From contig DAIDIE010000031.1 in assembly GCA_027459505.1 (NCBI GenBank), positions 124,001 to 188,000 of the forward strand: a stretch of DNA of 64,000 nt, read 5' to 3'. Made by a program: the position numbers and the translations under genes. The first letter of the stretch is position 1, and every line of letters begins with the position of its first letter. The notes below the pieces were generated by a model, which was given only the letters and a program-made list of their open reading frames with translations, was not told the DNA's origin and ran no database searches. Source of the stretch: Acidobacteriota bacterium. Its GTDB lineage: Bacteria > Acidobacteriota > Terriglobia > Terriglobales > SCQP01. Shown here one piece after another: positions 35,870 to 46,050 of this stretch.

Positions 35870-36931
35870 CTAAGAGGCGCCGTACTGGCGCTCGATCCAC
35901 GTCCGGTAGGCGCCGGATGCTACCTCGTTGTTGACCCAGCTCTTATTTTCGAGGTACCAGTTTACCGTCTTGCGCAGGCCAGACTGAAAAGTTTCGCGGG
36001 GCCGCCAGTTTAGTTCTCTGACGAGTTTTGAGCTGTCGATGGCATAGCGGCGGTCATGGCCGGGGCGATCGGCAACGAAAGAAATCTGCTGGCGGTATGT
36101 TTGGCCGTCGGGCCGCGGTTTTTGCTCATCAAGGATTGCACAAAGACTTTCGACCAGCTCGATATTGCTCCGTTCCGTACCGGCGCCGATGTTGTAGGTC
36201 TCCCCCACCCGGCCGCCGCTCAAAACCATCCTGATGGCGGCGCAGTGATCGCCGACGTAGAGCCAGTCGCGCACGTTTTTGCCATCACCGTAGATGGGTA
36301 AGGGCTGACCGTTCACGGCGCGATGGATGACCAGGGGAATCAGTTTTTCCGGGAACTGGAACGGGCCATAGTTGTTGGAGCAGTTGGTGGTGAGTACCGG
36401 AAGGCCGTAGGTGTGGTGGTAAGCGCGCACCAGATGATCGGAGCCGGCCTTGCTGGCCGAATACGGGCTGTTGGGTTCGTAGCGATTGGTCTCGCGGAAA
36501 GGCGGATCATCAGGACCGAGCGAACCGTAGACCTCGTCAGTCGAAACATGCAGGAAACGGAATTGGGATCTGGTTGGCTCGGGCAAGGAACTCCAGTACT
36601 GCCGGACAGCCTGCAGAAGGCGGAAGGTTCCGACCACGTTGGTCTGAATGAAGTCTTCCGGGCCGTGGATGGAGCGGTCCACGTGGGACTCAGCGGCGAA
36701 GTTGACCACGGCGCGCACGGAGTGGCGGCGGAGCAGTTCGGCCACCAGCCCTTCATCGCCGATATCGCCGCGCACAAAGATGTGGCGATCCGGCGGGAGG
36801 CCGTGCAAGTTCTGCAGGTTGCCCGCGTAGGTGAGCTTGTCGAGGTTGAGGACGGGCTCGGGGCCTGTCCGCAGCCAGTCTTGAACGAAATTGGCGCCAA
36901 TGAAGCCGGCGCCGCCGGTAACGAGAATCAT
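35870..36931 (-). CDS. rfbB: dTDP-glucose 4,6-dehydratase
   Basis: A 353-residue extended SDR. Signatures are ILVTGGAGFIGANFV, FAAESHVDRSIHGP, the catalytic HVSTDEVYGSLG (Asp-Glu) with YSASKAGSDHLV, and NNYGPFQFPEKLIP. It converts dTDP-glucose to the 4-keto-6-deoxy sugar used by RfbC. AGGA lies 9 nt before the ATG. It is the first gene of the rfb set, followed by repeat copy B and rfbA. Confidence 0.95.
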   Translation of the reverse strand: MILVTGGAGFIGANFVQDWLRTGPEPVLNLDKLTYAGNLQNLHGLPPDRHIFVRGDIGDEGLVAELLRRHSVRAVVNFAAESHVDRSIHGPEDFIQTNVVGTFRLLQAVRQYWSSLPEPTRSQFRFLHVSTDEVYGSLGPDDPPFRETNRYEPNSPYSASKAGSDHLVRAYHHTYGLPVLTTNCSNNYGPFQFPEKLIPLVIHRAVNGQPLPIYGDGKNVRDWLYVGDHCAAIRMVLSGGRVGETYNIGAGTERSNIELVESLCAILDEQKPRPDGQTYRQQISFVADRPGHDRRYAIDSSKLVRELNWRPRETFQSGLRKTVNWYLENKSWVNNEVASGAYRTWIERQYGAS

Positions 36932-37088
36932 TTCTGTCCTGCGGACATCCGTTGCGCGCTCGCGGAGGCGGTCGGCAACGGACTTTGAGGAGGATACGAA
37001 ATGACTAGGATAGCACCCTCCCCGGCGGGGCGTTTTGATTGCTGATTCAGCGCTCCGGGCGTGTCTTTTCGTTGGTTGCCACGATCTG

Positions 37089-37739
37089 CTAACGGCCGGT
37101 ATCGATTTCAGCCAGAGCCGGAGTGTTCTTTAGCGATTGCGCTTTGCGCCGCGTCTGCAGCCATGCGGTGGCGGGGCGGGCGGCGAGCAGCAGGGCCAAC
37201 CCCAAGGCGGCGAGGATGGGTGCGCTGTGGTCGGCCTTCTGCATCCAGTAATAGTGCACGATGCCGAGAGCGAGCGCGGCGTAGACCAGGCGGTGCAGCA
37301 GAGCCCAGCGCCGGCCGCCGAGGCGGCGGATCCAGCCGTTGGTGGAGGTCATCGCCAGCGGGATCAGCAGCGTCCAGCCGAGCAATCCCACCAGGATGAA
37401 GTGATGCTTCTCAACGTCGTGCACAATCGCGGGGCCGTTGAAGTCCTGGTCAAACCAGACGTAGGTCAGCAGGTGCAGACAGCCGTAAAAAAAGGCAAAC
37501 AGGCCCAAGAGGCGGCGGAAGCGGATCAGGTCGTTCCAGCCGGTCAGGCGGCGCAGCGGGGTGATGGCCAGGGTGGCGAAGAGCAGGTAAAGGATGCCGC
37601 TGCCGGTAAAGTGTTCCAGCGCGCGTTGCGGATTGGCGCCAAGATTGTTGGTCACGGCCAGCCACACCTCCCAGGGAATGGGGGCCAGCACGCCAATCCA
37701 GAGGGCTGTTTTGATGGCGATCAGGGAACGGTGGCGCAT
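37089..37739 (-). CDS. msrQ: Protein-methionine-sulfoxide reductase heme-binding membrane subunit
   Basis: A 216-residue integral membrane cytochrome b with about six helices and heme-ligand-type His residues in FFYGCLHLLTYV, EKHHFILVGLLGW and WALLHRLVYAAL. With MsrP it passes electrons from the quinone pool or a flavin reductase to periplasmic methionine sulfoxide. It starts 15 nt after the msrP stop, in the usual msrPQ order. Confidence 0.92.
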   Translation of the reverse strand: MRHRSLIAIKTALWIGVLAPIPWEVWLAVTNNLGANPQRALEHFTGSGILYLLFATLAITPLRRLTGWNDLIRFRRLLGLFAFFYGCLHLLTYVWFDQDFNGPAIVHDVEKHHFILVGLLGWTLLIPLAMTSTNGWIRRLGGRRWALLHRLVYAALALGIVHYYWMQKADHSAPILAALGLALLLAARPATAWLQTRRKAQSLKNTPALAEIDTGR

Positions 37740-37754
37740 CAGGTCCGATTCTCC

Positions 37755-38762
37755 TCAGTGGAATTTGCGTAGGTCCATGCCGGCGTACAGGCTGGCGACC
37801 TCGTTATAGCCGTTAAACAGCCGGGTGGGAATGCGGTGCAGGTCGGCGAAGAAGTTGCCGGTAATGCGCCGCTCCGTGCGCTGGCTCCAGGGGACTGTAT
37901 CCACATCGGGGTTGACGTTGGAATAGAAGCCATACTCATTCGGTGCGTAAAGGTTCCAGGTGGTAGGTGGCTGGCGGTCGACAAAGCGGATGCGTGATAT
38001 GGTCTTGGCGGACTTGTAGCCGTACTTCCAGGGCACATGCAGGCGCATTGGCGCACCATTCTGATTGGGAAGATACTGGCCGTAGAGGCCAAAGACCAGC
38101 ATGGCGAGGGGGTGCATGGCTTCGTCCATGCGCAAGCCTTCACTGTAGGGCCACTGCAGCAGATGGTTGCTTTCGCCGGGGAGCTGGCGGGGATCTTCGA
38201 GCGTAATGAACTGGATGTACTTGGCTTTGCCCAGGGGCTGGGCGTACTTGATAAGCTCCGAGAGCGAGAAGCCGTCCAGCGGCATCACCATCGACCAGCC
38301 CTCCACGCATCGATGGCGATAGATGCGCTCCTCAATGGGGTGCAGGCGCATGAGGGCGTCGATATCGATGGTGCGGGGCTTCTTCACCAGGCCTTCGATG
38401 TGCACGGCCCACGGGCGGGGCTTCAGGCGCCAGGCGTTTTTCGCGGGGTCGGACTTGCCGGTACCGAATTCATAGAAGTTGTTGTAAGTGGTGATGTCCT
38501 TGAACGGGGTCTCCGTCTCGCTGGTGCGGTAGGGACCGGGACGGACATTGGGAATGCGGTTATCGGCGCGGACGCGGGCGGAAGGGTTCAGGGTTTCAAA
38601 CAGGCCTTCACCCAGTGCGGCGGTTGCGGCAACCGCCAGGCCCGCGCCCAGTAAGCGGCGGCGCGAGAGGCGGGCCTCGGAGCTTTGCGACTGGCGGTAG
38701 GCGGTCTCACTCGTGATTTCCGAGGAGGCGGGTTGATTGGGGTGCTTGCCGCGGATGAGCAT
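37755..38762 (-). CDS. msrP: Protein-methionine-sulfoxide reductase catalytic subunit
   Basis: A 335-residue periplasmic molybdoenzyme of the YedY/sulfite-oxidase family, repairing oxidised methionine. ATG 38762 (MLIRGKHPN) matches the usual MsrP N-terminus; six more in-frame residues upstream are possible. A Tat signal (SRRRLLGAG then a hydrophobic stretch) lies at about residues 34-55. The molybdopterin-Mo Cys is in [11 protein letters not shown] (about 150), and [16 protein letters not shown] is the conserved C-terminal part. Repeat copy C lies just upstream. Confidence 0.93.
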   Translation of the reverse strand: MLIRGKHPNQPASSEITSETAYRQSQSSEARLSRRRLLGAGLAVAATAALGEGLFETLNPSARVRADNRIPNVRPGPYRTSETETPFKDITTYNNFYEFGTGKSDPAKNAWRLKPRPWAVHIEGLVKKPRTIDIDALMRLHPIEERIYRHRCVEGWSMVMPLDGFSLSELIKYAQPLGKAKYIQFITLEDPRQLPGESNHLLQWPYSEGLRMDEAMHPLAMLVFGLYGQYLPNQNGAPMRLHVPWKYGYKSAKTISRIRFVDRQPPTTWNLYAPNEYGFYSNVNPDVDTVPWSQRTERRITGNFFADLHRIPTRLFNGYNEVASLYAGMDLRKFH

Positions 38763-38802
38763 GGTCCCTCGCTTTGGCACTGCTGAGGCGGTCTACTAAA
38801 TG

Positions 38803-39000
38803 ACGAGCCAGCGCCGAATCCAACTTCATTCGAGTTCGAAATCACAGGCCGAAGCGATAGCAAGGGTCCGGATTTGCCTTTAAGGTCCCGCACCGCTGGC
38901 GACTAGTTAAGCACGTAGTTAAGCACGGCCACCGTCCGTGAGCTTCGGCCGGGTGGGGCCGGATACCGAAGCGGGTGGGATAAAAGCGACCGTGCCGCCT
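38803..39000 (+). repeat. Dispersed structured repeat, copy C
   Basis: This is the most diverged 5' half (ACGAGCCAGCGCCGAATCCAA), followed by CATTCGAGTTCGAAAT, GGTCCCGCACCGCTGGCGACTAG, a short duplication (TAGTTAAGCACG) and hairpin 2. GTGGGGCCGG is inserted after CTTCGGCCGG, a possible scar of the extra palindrome seen in copies E and G. Read leftward it ends the DUF2231 transcript 160 nt after that gene and lies 41 bp upstream of msrP. Confidence 0.88.
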
Positions 39001-39159
39001 GCGTTTCATGAGAGTACGGGCAGGCGCGAGGGTTTCAAAATAGTGGAGAGTGGATGGCGGGAGCGGCGGGCTGAAGATGTAGAGCAACGGCAATCGGGAA
39101 GCGCCCGCCCCTGCAGGCGGGGCGCTTCGACACCCGCGGGCGACCTCTATATTGCGCGG

Positions 39160-39711
39160 CTAGCCGATTTTCTCTTTCAGTTTGCGGGCGCCGCGTTTCG
39201 CCTCGGCCACACGAATCTCGAGTTGGGTAGGTTTGGACTCAATCTCCTGCTGCGGGGGCTCCAGCGGGCCAACGCGCATGCCGTTTTGATAGACGAGCGA
39301 GCCTCCAATGTAGCCGGAGGTCAGCAGCAGGGCTTGCAGCGCGGCCTGGGTAGCGGCCAGTTCTTTGGATGGCCGTTCGGCCCACTTGTTGTCGCTGCGC
39401 AATTTGGCGCTCACCGCGCTCAGTCCCGCGACTGCGACATTCAAGCCGAGATGAACGGTGGCCCAATTGAAGGTGGAACGATCGTCGATATCGACGTAAT
39501 CGGCCAAACCGGATGCGACAGCGGGAATAGCAGCGGTAAGCGCCACCAGATTGGCATAGCCGGCCGCCCGTTGCAGTTCCTCGCTGGGAGCGGCAACGGA
39601 GAGCAGGTCGAGGATGCCGCTGGTGAGCCACGCGCCAAGGGGAAGGTGAATCAGGGCGGGATGCAGTGGGTGCTTCATCCAGCGTCCCTGGAGCAGGTGT
39701 TTCCAATTCAT
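39160..39711 (-). CDS. DUF2231-family membrane protein
   Basis: A 183-residue protein opening with HPLHPALIHLPLGAWLTSGILDLL, the signature of the DUF2231 family (predicted four-helix membrane proteins with conserved His residues). Further helices are YANLVALTAAIPAVASGLADY, VHLGLNVAVAGLSAV and ALQALLLTSGYIGGSLVY. AGAGGAG lies 5 nt before the ATG. The function is not established; a heme- or metal-binding redox role has been suggested for relatives. It is monocistronic. Confidence 0.85.
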   Translation of the reverse strand: MNWKHLLQGRWMKHPLHPALIHLPLGAWLTSGILDLLSVAAPSEELQRAAGYANLVALTAAIPAVASGLADYVDIDDRSTFNWATVHLGLNVAVAGLSAVSAKLRSDNKWAERPSKELAATQAALQALLLTSGYIGGSLVYQNGMRVGPLEPPQQEIESKPTQLEIRVAEAKRGARKLKEKIG

Positions 39712-39860
39712 GGCCGCTCCTCTGTTAAGTGCTTGTCATAAGAACTAGAGGAGCGGGGCCGCGGCGGGGTTGTGTGGAAGTGCTGAGAGGCTGCAGGCGC
39801 CACTGTGGCGCTGCCCTGAGGGGGACAAAAGAGCTCACTGACCAGGGGAGTTGAACGCTC

Positions 39861-42800
39861 TTACGCAGGAGAGTTGGACGCTTCCGCGGCTTGGGCTCCG
39901 GCTGCCATGGGCACGGGCAGTTCGATCCATGCGCCGAGCAGCGGGAAATACAGTGCGGTGCGGACTGGGAACCGCTGCCGCAGTTGCATGATGGCGGCGT
40001 AGGTGGCTAATTGGGGTGCGTAGCGGCGGGCTTCGTTTTCAAGAAACGCCTGCAGCCCGGCGCCCTGGTGGGTACTGGTTTTGTAGTCGATTACCCAGCA
40101 GACGTTGTCTTCCACGAAGCTGCGATCCAGTACCGCCTTACGGAGTTGACCATCCAGTACGGCGGTGAGTGCGAGTTCACTGGCATGCTGGGGGCGAGCC
40201 TTGAGGATCCAGCGGCCGCGCTCGTCGGCGAGTACGCCCTCCAGTGCGGCGCGCGTGCGGCGCACGGCCTCCTCCATCTCGGCCGGGAGGACTCCCTGTG
40301 TGTGCAGGGCGGCGGTGATTTGAGCGGAGTCGAGCGCAAATTGCTGGCTGCGGGTCCAGGCATGCAGTATCTGGTGGACGGCGCTGCCAACCTGACGCAG
40401 CAGTTCTCCAGCCCAATCGAAGGTGATTGGTGCAGCGGTGGAGGGGGCAGGAGGCGGTAGATGCCATGCGATGGCGCCGCGTACGGGAGGCGCCTGCCAA
40501 TGGGCCGCCAGCCGCACCAAAGGCCGCGTCCGCACAATGCCCGGGGTGGATTGCGCTGCGATTCGCTCATCGCTCGCCATGGCTGCGGATTGAGAAGCGG
40601 CCTTGAGTTGCAGCTGGAAATGAGGCTGCAGCAGGTCCCAGAGGCGTTCGGCGTGGCTACGCGCGTGTACCACAACCTCCCCTTGGCTATTCACCCGAGC
40701 GGAGGCGAACAGGTGCAGGGCGTGGCGAGCGCGGGTGGCGGCGACATAGAGCAAGCGTCCCGCTTCGAGTTCCTGTCCCTGAGCGCGGCGGCGCCACAGG
40801 TAATCGAAGGTCTTGTCGCTGGTGGCGCCTTTGGGATGAATTGGACTGAGCAGAAGCCGCGGCTCAAGGCGATGCGCGGCGCTGGATTCTTCCCAAATCA
40901 GCAGTGGCTTTTCGTCGTTGCGTGGCTTGCGTCCCAGGCCGGGCAGCAGCACAACGTCGAATTCCAGGCCCTTTGCGTTGTGCACGGTCATCACCTGAAC
41001 GGGGTTTTCAGCGGGTAGCGGGGACGCAAATAGTTTTTCAAGCCGGCGTTGCAGATTGCCGAGGTCCAATGACCAGCCGGAGGCAAGCTCGCGCAACAGG
41101 TCCAGGAAGGTGCGCGCATCAGGCAATTCGTTCTCCGCCACGCACGCAGGTCCCCCAAGACGGCACCAGAGGCGCTCGACGGCCAACGCAAGCGGCAGGC
41201 GGTCGCGCAGCTCAAAAACCGCGGCAAAAGATTTCAGCAGGCGTGTCAAGGCGGGCCGTACCGGGGGGCTGAGGCGGCCCGGTAGTTGTGCGTCTTGCAG
41301 TTCGCTCCAGATCGAGCTGTTGCGGGCGCGGGCGCCTAACAGCAGAAGGTCGGCAAGCGTGAAGCCGCACCAGGGAGCGCGAAGCACCGCCATCCACGCA
41401 ACGTTATCCAACGAGTGCAGCAAGGCGCGCGTCAGCGCGGTCAGATCGCGGACCACCGGACGGCTCTCCAGGCTATCCATGGCGACGGCCTGCACGGGGA
41501 TGCCGTTGGCGCTCAGCACCTCGATGGCCGCTCGTGCGTGAGCGCGCGAACGGACCAGGATGGCAATTGAGGCGGCAGCGCGCTTCGCCCGCTCCTGGCC
41601 TACCACGCTGAGAATCGTTGCGGCCTCGTCAGCGCCGGCAGCGTTCCGGCCGTCCAAAAACGTATGGATCTCAACGGCCGGGCCATTCTCGCCGGTCGGT
41701 CCGGGAGGAACTGCACAGGGCGTGAAGGCGACCGCTCCCGTCGACAAATCTTCCTGGCAGGGAAAGACCTTGGGGAACTGTTGGTTGAACCAGGCGAGCA
41801 ATGCGGGTTGGGAGCGGAAGTTTACGGTGAGCTGCAGGGATTGCAGCGGCAGATTGCCGAGTCCCTCACGCCGCGTTTTCAAAAACAAAGCGACGTTGGC
41901 CTCCCGGAAGCGGTAAATCGACTGCATGGGGTCGCCCACGAGAAACAGTGTGCGGCCGTCTCCGGGCGCCCACTCGCTGGTGAGAGCGCGAAGCAGTTGG
42001 TATTGGGAGTAGGAGGTATCCTGAAACTCGTCGACCAGCAGATGCTGGATGCGGCCATCCAGGGAGTAGGCCAATTGCGAGGGCGCCGCCTGGTCGCTGA
42101 GGGCGGTGCAGGCGCGCACGGCTATTTCGCTGAAGTCGGCAATTCCCGAGGACTGAAACACCAGTTGCAGCTCGGCGACCGCGCGCCGGAGCACTTCCAA
42201 AAGAGCCCGCAGCACTTGCCATTGTTCTTCCGGAAAGTGGGCCGCCGGCAACACGCGCAGCGCCTCCAGGCTTGCGGTGAATTCGGCATCGAGGCGATCC
42301 ACCAAGCCGAGGAAGCGTTGCTTCCAGTTCTTTTCCTCCTTAGGGAACCCGCAGTTGACAGTGAGGCTTCGGCGCACGGTTCCAGCCTTGACAAGGAGTA
42401 AATGGCTGATCGCGAGCCAGTCATCGAGCGCTTCCCAGCGAGGAGGGGGCAATTGCGGCAGGGAGGAGCAGGCCGCCACCAGTTCCATGCCGCTGTGCAG
42501 CTTTGGCAATTGGCCCAGATTTTTACCTGCGAAGCGCAGCAATGCCAGCAGTTCGCGGCAGTCTTCCGCTGAGGGCAGGTGAGCTTGCGCGCGCAGCAGT
42601 TCGTCTTCGATGCAGGACTGCATGGCTGTTTCCAGCAGTTCGCGCAGGCTGCTCGGATCTTCGCCGATGATGTGGCGCAACCACTGATCGCGGCGCGCCA
42701 GCATGTTGACCAGCAGTTCCTCGGCGAATCCCACGTTGTTGTCGAGGTGCAGCAACAAGGTGGCAATGTTGCTGGCCAGTGTGCCTGGCCGCAGTTCGCC

Positions 42801-43289
42801 GCCTTCCAACAGGCGCAGAGTGGCGCGTGCCGCTTCGCGGTAGAGGGGCTCGGGATCGTCGGTGGTCCGCAGCGGTGCACCCAGCCGCGCTAGCCAGGGC
42901 ATGCGCGTCACCAGCGTGGCGCAAAAGCTGTCGATGGTTTGAATCCGCAGCCGGTTGGGATTGCGCAGCAGGTTCCAGCCGCACGCCTGATCCTGGCGCA
43001 GCACCGCCTGAGCCAGTTTCCAGGTTTCCTTCCTGAAAGACTCCGCGGGTTCTGCCTCGCTTGCGTCGGCTAGGGCTTGCAACAGCCGCGAGCGCATCTC
43101 GCCGGCGGCTTTGCGGGTGAAGGTAATGGCCACAACGGATTCCGGTTCCTGGACCGTGGCGAGCAGCACCAGCAATCGTTGAATCAATAGCGCGGTCTTT
43201 CCGGAACCTGCGGGCGCCTGTACGATGAACGAGGCACCCGGGTCGAGGGCGCGCTGCCGGGCTTTCGCGTCTGCCAGGGGGGCGCTCAC
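39861..43289 (-). CDS. addA: AddA-like UvrD helicase/nuclease
   Basis: A 1142-residue helicase-nuclease for double-strand break processing. GTG 43289 overlaps the upstream TGA (GTGA). Walker A is APAGSGKTALL (about residue 24-32), followed by AITFTRKAAGEM (Ia), LLVDEFQDTSYSQ (II, about 420), GDPMQSIYRFR (III), VNFRSQPALLAW (IV), VMTVHNAKGLEFDVVLLPG (V) and LYVAATRARHAL (VI). The C-terminal RecB-type nuclease has CWVIDYKTS (about 1065) and QLATYAAIM. The name AddA rather than RecB rests on its AddB-like partner. Confidence 0.9.
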   Translation of the reverse strand: MSAPLADAKARQRALDPGASFIVQAPAGSGKTALLIQRLLVLLATVQEPESVVAITFTRKAAGEMRSRLLQALADASEAEPAESFRKETWKLAQAVLRQDQACGWNLLRNPNRLRIQTIDSFCATLVTRMPWLARLGAPLRTTDDPEPLYREAARATLRLLEGGELRPGTLASNIATLLLHLDNNVGFAEELLVNMLARRDQWLRHIIGEDPSSLRELLETAMQSCIEDELLRAQAHLPSAEDCRELLALLRFAGKNLGQLPKLHSGMELVAACSSLPQLPPPRWEALDDWLAISHLLLVKAGTVRRSLTVNCGFPKEEKNWKQRFLGLVDRLDAEFTASLEALRVLPAAHFPEEQWQVLRALLEVLRRAVAELQLVFQSSGIADFSEIAVRACTALSDQAAPSQLAYSLDGRIQHLLVDEFQDTSYSQYQLLRALTSEWAPGDGRTLFLVGDPMQSIYRFREANVALFLKTRREGLGNLPLQSLQLTVNFRSQPALLAWFNQQFPKVFPCQEDLSTGAVAFTPCAVPPGPTGENGPAVEIHTFLDGRNAAGADEAATILSVVGQERAKRAAASIAILVRSRAHARAAIEVLSANGIPVQAVAMDSLESRPVVRDLTALTRALLHSLDNVAWMAVLRAPWCGFTLADLLLLGARARNSSIWSELQDAQLPGRLSPPVRPALTRLLKSFAAVFELRDRLPLALAVERLWCRLGGPACVAENELPDARTFLDLLRELASGWSLDLGNLQRRLEKLFASPLPAENPVQVMTVHNAKGLEFDVVLLPGLGRKPRNDEKPLLIWEESSAAHRLEPRLLLSPIHPKGATSDKTFDYLWRRRAQGQELEAGRLLYVAATRARHALHLFASARVNSQGEVVVHARSHAERLWDLLQPHFQLQLKAASQSAAMASDERIAAQSTPGIVRTRPLVRLAAHWQAPPVRGAIAWHLPPPAPSTAAPITFDWAGELLRQVGSAVHQILHAWTRSQQFALDSAQITAALHTQGVLPAEMEEAVRRTRAALEGVLADERGRWILKARPQHASELALTAVLDGQLRKAVLDRSFVEDNVCWVIDYKTSTHQGAGLQAFLENEARRYAPQLATYAAIMQLRQRFPVRTALYFPLLGAWIELPVPMAAGAQAAEASNSPA

Positions 43290-45943
43290 GCCATGAACTC
43301 CTCGTCGATTTCGTCCTGCCCCTGGTCCAAACCGGATTCGTCCTCCACGCGGCAGAGCGTTTGCAGATGACATTGATCGCAGGTGATTTGTCCGTCGCGT
43401 GGGTCCACGAGCGCGTTGCCATCGATGAAGTTCTGGGCGAGGGCGGCGAGATCCCGCGCCCACTCTTGCAACTGCGCTTGCCAGTCTTTGCTTGCATTGC
43501 AACCGGGAAGCACGTTGTTTTCGCGGGTGAGGCCGGCGAAGCGCAGCTTGCCGGCCGCCAGGACCGCAAACGCCACTCCGGCGGGCGCCTCCTTAAGGGT
43601 TATGGCGTAGAGGGGAAGCTGCGCGTCGGATGGGCGGTTGGATTGCCACAGCGCGGGCGAGTGGTCGCTGGACTTATAGTCAATCACCAGCGGCGCTTCC
43701 CGGCTCTCTCCCGGGGACAGCTCAAGGCGAACATGATCCACGCGGTCCAGGCGCAAGTCCAGACTGAGTCCCGCGAACTGGACGTTGGTGTCGTACTCTT
43801 GCCGCTCAATGGTGAAGGGCAGGACCCGGCTGCGTTCCAACGCGATCCATTCTTCAAGCAAGCGGCCTAAGCGGCGGCCCTCCAGTTGCAGCAGCCGCGT
43901 TCCCCGCAGTTGCGGTGACTCTTTATCGAGAGCGACGCTGATGGCCTGCTCAATCAGTTCTTTTTGCTGGGTTGCCGTCAGTTCGGCCAATCGAGCGGAG
44001 CCTCCTAGTTGTGCCCAAAGGTGATGCAGGGCGCTGTGAAGAATGCGTCCGCGCCGGTCAGCGGGAATGCCGGGGCTGCTCTCCGGCATCAGCGTGGCGC
44101 CCAGCCGTACTATGGCAAACGCTTTGAATGGGCAAGCCGCCTGCAACGTAAGCAGTTGGCTGCCGCGCGTGCCGCGCTCGCCGGGCGCAACGGGCGGTGC
44201 TTGGTGGTCGTCGAGCTGTTCCAGTTCTCCGGCCGGCTGAATCTGCTGGGCGCGAGCCAGCGCCGGTGGCCCGGTAAGTTCACGCGGAGCGCCTGGAAAA
44301 TCCAGAATCAAGCTGCTGGGCCGCAGCTCCAAATCGCCTTCCCGGCGCGGATAACTGAAGACAACCTGAGGCGCCGCATGGCGCAACTCGCGCAGCATGC
44401 GTTCCGAAAAGGCGGTGGCAATTTCCGCGCTGGACAGTGGCAGCCGGTGCTGACGTTGCAGAGCGTGCGGGATGAAGGGATTGGGTTGAGGAGCAGCCGG
44501 CCATTGCCGGTCCTCAAGACCGGTCAGCCACAGGCCAGTGAATGACAGGCCGGTGGTTTCCAGTAGCCCCATAATTTGAACCGGCGCCGGGGCGCTGCGC
44601 GGCTGAAATATGCGTTCCGCGGCCATGGACTGGAGTCTCTGCAAAGCCTCCACAGCGGAGGGGGGCGGCGCCACCCTGTCCAAAGTGCGGAAGCCGGTGA
44701 GCAGGGAATGCCAGGCTTCCACCGCCTGAAATTCGGCGCTGTTGAGCGTGCGTTCTCCGGGCCAGCCGAAAGAACGCAAGAGGCGAGCGAACTCCTGTGC
44801 CCATGCGGCATAGGATTGCGATTTCGGCCAGCCCGAGGCCGCACTCTGTTGCGCAGCGCGCGCCAGCGGTCCTTCAAATTGCGCCAGAGAACGCAACGTG
44901 ATTTCAGTGTAATTGCGGTCGAGTAATTGAAGGTGCAATGCGGCGCCTTGCAGCAGGTCGCCGGCGCCGGATAGGAATGGCGACTGCAGCCAGCTGGCTT
45001 CGCTGATATCGAGACCCCGGAAAATCAAACGCAACGTTTGCAGCGCCGCCGTGACGACTGGCCACTCAGAGAGGCTGGGGCCCGATGACAGGTTAAAGAG
45101 CAATCCCTCGCCGGAATCGCCCCCTTCAATTCGTTCCGGATGCAGGATTTGCAAGAACGTGTTGTGGACTTCGGCATGGCGGCTGGCCAGGTCAGGAATC
45201 ACCACCGCCAACTGCGGCTGTTGACTGGTGCGAGCCGCCTCCAGTTGTACTCGTATCCAGCGCGCGGCCATCTCCAGTTCGTGCGCGGAATTTTCGCAGG
45301 GCAACACCTGAGTTGTGGCGGCACGACCCGCCGCGGCAAGCCAGCGCAGGCTGCAGTCACTCTTTTCCAGATTGGAAAAGAAGTTGCGCTGCAATGGGCT
45401 GGGATCAGAAAAGCCGTCGAGCAGCAGCGGGGACCGGCGCAACCCGGCTGGAATGCCACGTTTTAAGAGGAGTGCGGGGACGTCTTCCAGCCGGGCCAGC
45501 CGCTGGCTTCGACATCGCCCACTGACTTGGTCGGACCAGTGTTGAAACCAATGGCTTTCGGCGGTGTGCGCCCAATCGTCGCCGTGCAGGGGAATTTGCC
45601 AGTTGCGCGCCAGCCGCCAGGTGTCCTGAGCAGCTCGAGCCGCGGCCCCCGGGTTGAGCAGAGGATGCTGCTGACCGCTGGCTTCCACCGCCTCTTCCCA
45701 CAGCCATAGCTCCTGTGCCGGGTTGAGCAGGAGAGCGTCAGGGTAAGCGGGCTGGAGATATTCGTTCCAGAGTCCTGCGAGCCAGGTCTCCCAGCTCAAG
45801 ATGCTGGCCGTCGGCCAGCACGGCAGGCCTCGCGCTTGTTGTGCGGCGTCGTAGGCGGCCATGCGTGTTCGCGCCAGGCGCGCGTTGGGGGTGAGCAACA
45901 CGGCGCCGTCCTGGAGCTGCTGAACCGCGGCGGCATCAAGCAT
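43286..45943 (-). CDS. addB: AddB-like PD-(D/E)XK nuclease with probable Fe-S cluster
   Basis: An 885-residue partner of the AddA-like helicase. ATG 45943 is taken; longer frames run through the hpt promoter region. The N-terminal part resembles an inactivated helicase (LLTPNARLARTRMAAYD; no intact Walker A). The nuclease domain starts at LQAACPFKAFAIVRLGA (about 608), has PLVIDYKSSDHSPAL (about 756) and QLPLYAITL, and ends with CDQCHLQTLC. One Cys before and three after the nuclease core is the pattern of the AddB 4Fe-4S cluster. Confidence 0.88.
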   Translation of the reverse strand: MLDAAAVQQLQDGAVLLTPNARLARTRMAAYDAAQQARGLPCWPTASILSWETWLAGLWNEYLQPAYPDALLLNPAQELWLWEEAVEASGQQHPLLNPGAAARAAQDTWRLARNWQIPLHGDDWAHTAESHWFQHWSDQVSGRCRSQRLARLEDVPALLLKRGIPAGLRRSPLLLDGFSDPSPLQRNFFSNLEKSDCSLRWLAAAGRAATTQVLPCENSAHELEMAARWIRVQLEAARTSQQPQLAVVIPDLASRHAEVHNTFLQILHPERIEGGDSGEGLLFNLSSGPSLSEWPVVTAALQTLRLIFRGLDISEASWLQSPFLSGAGDLLQGAALHLQLLDRNYTEITLRSLAQFEGPLARAAQQSAASGWPKSQSYAAWAQEFARLLRSFGWPGERTLNSAEFQAVEAWHSLLTGFRTLDRVAPPPSAVEALQRLQSMAAERIFQPRSAPAPVQIMGLLETTGLSFTGLWLTGLEDRQWPAAPQPNPFIPHALQRQHRLPLSSAEIATAFSERMLRELRHAAPQVVFSYPRREGDLELRPSSLILDFPGAPRELTGPPALARAQQIQPAGELEQLDDHQAPPVAPGERGTRGSQLLTLQAACPFKAFAIVRLGATLMPESSPGIPADRRGRILHSALHHLWAQLGGSARLAELTATQQKELIEQAISVALDKESPQLRGTRLLQLEGRRLGRLLEEWIALERSRVLPFTIERQEYDTNVQFAGLSLDLRLDRVDHVRLELSPGESREAPLVIDYKSSDHSPALWQSNRPSDAQLPLYAITLKEAPAGVAFAVLAAGKLRFAGLTRENNVLPGCNASKDWQAQLQEWARDLAALAQNFIDGNALVDPRDGQITCDQCHLQTLCRVEDESGLDQGQDEIDEEFMA

Positions 45944-45951
45944 GGCAAGCC

Positions 45952-45957
45952 AGTATA
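45952..45957 (-). promoter_or_regulatory. TATACT -10 element close to the addB start
   Basis: On the minus strand TATACT ends 8 nt before the addB ATG, preceded at 17 bp by TGTACG. A start 6-8 nt downstream would make the transcript leaderless or nearly so. No ribosome site precedes the ATG. Motif evidence only. Confidence 0.35.
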
Positions 45958-46050
45958 GCTGTCCTCTGGTGCTCCGTACAGCACTTGAAAGCCTGGCAAC
46001 GTCATCTGCTCGTTTGTCCGCCGAAGGAGGGCTTCGTATTACCATTCCGT

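Noticed and set aside
42523-43569. 348-codon open frame overlapping addA and addB
   Set aside because: Frame shadow. Both overlapping genes have full family motifs through this DNA.
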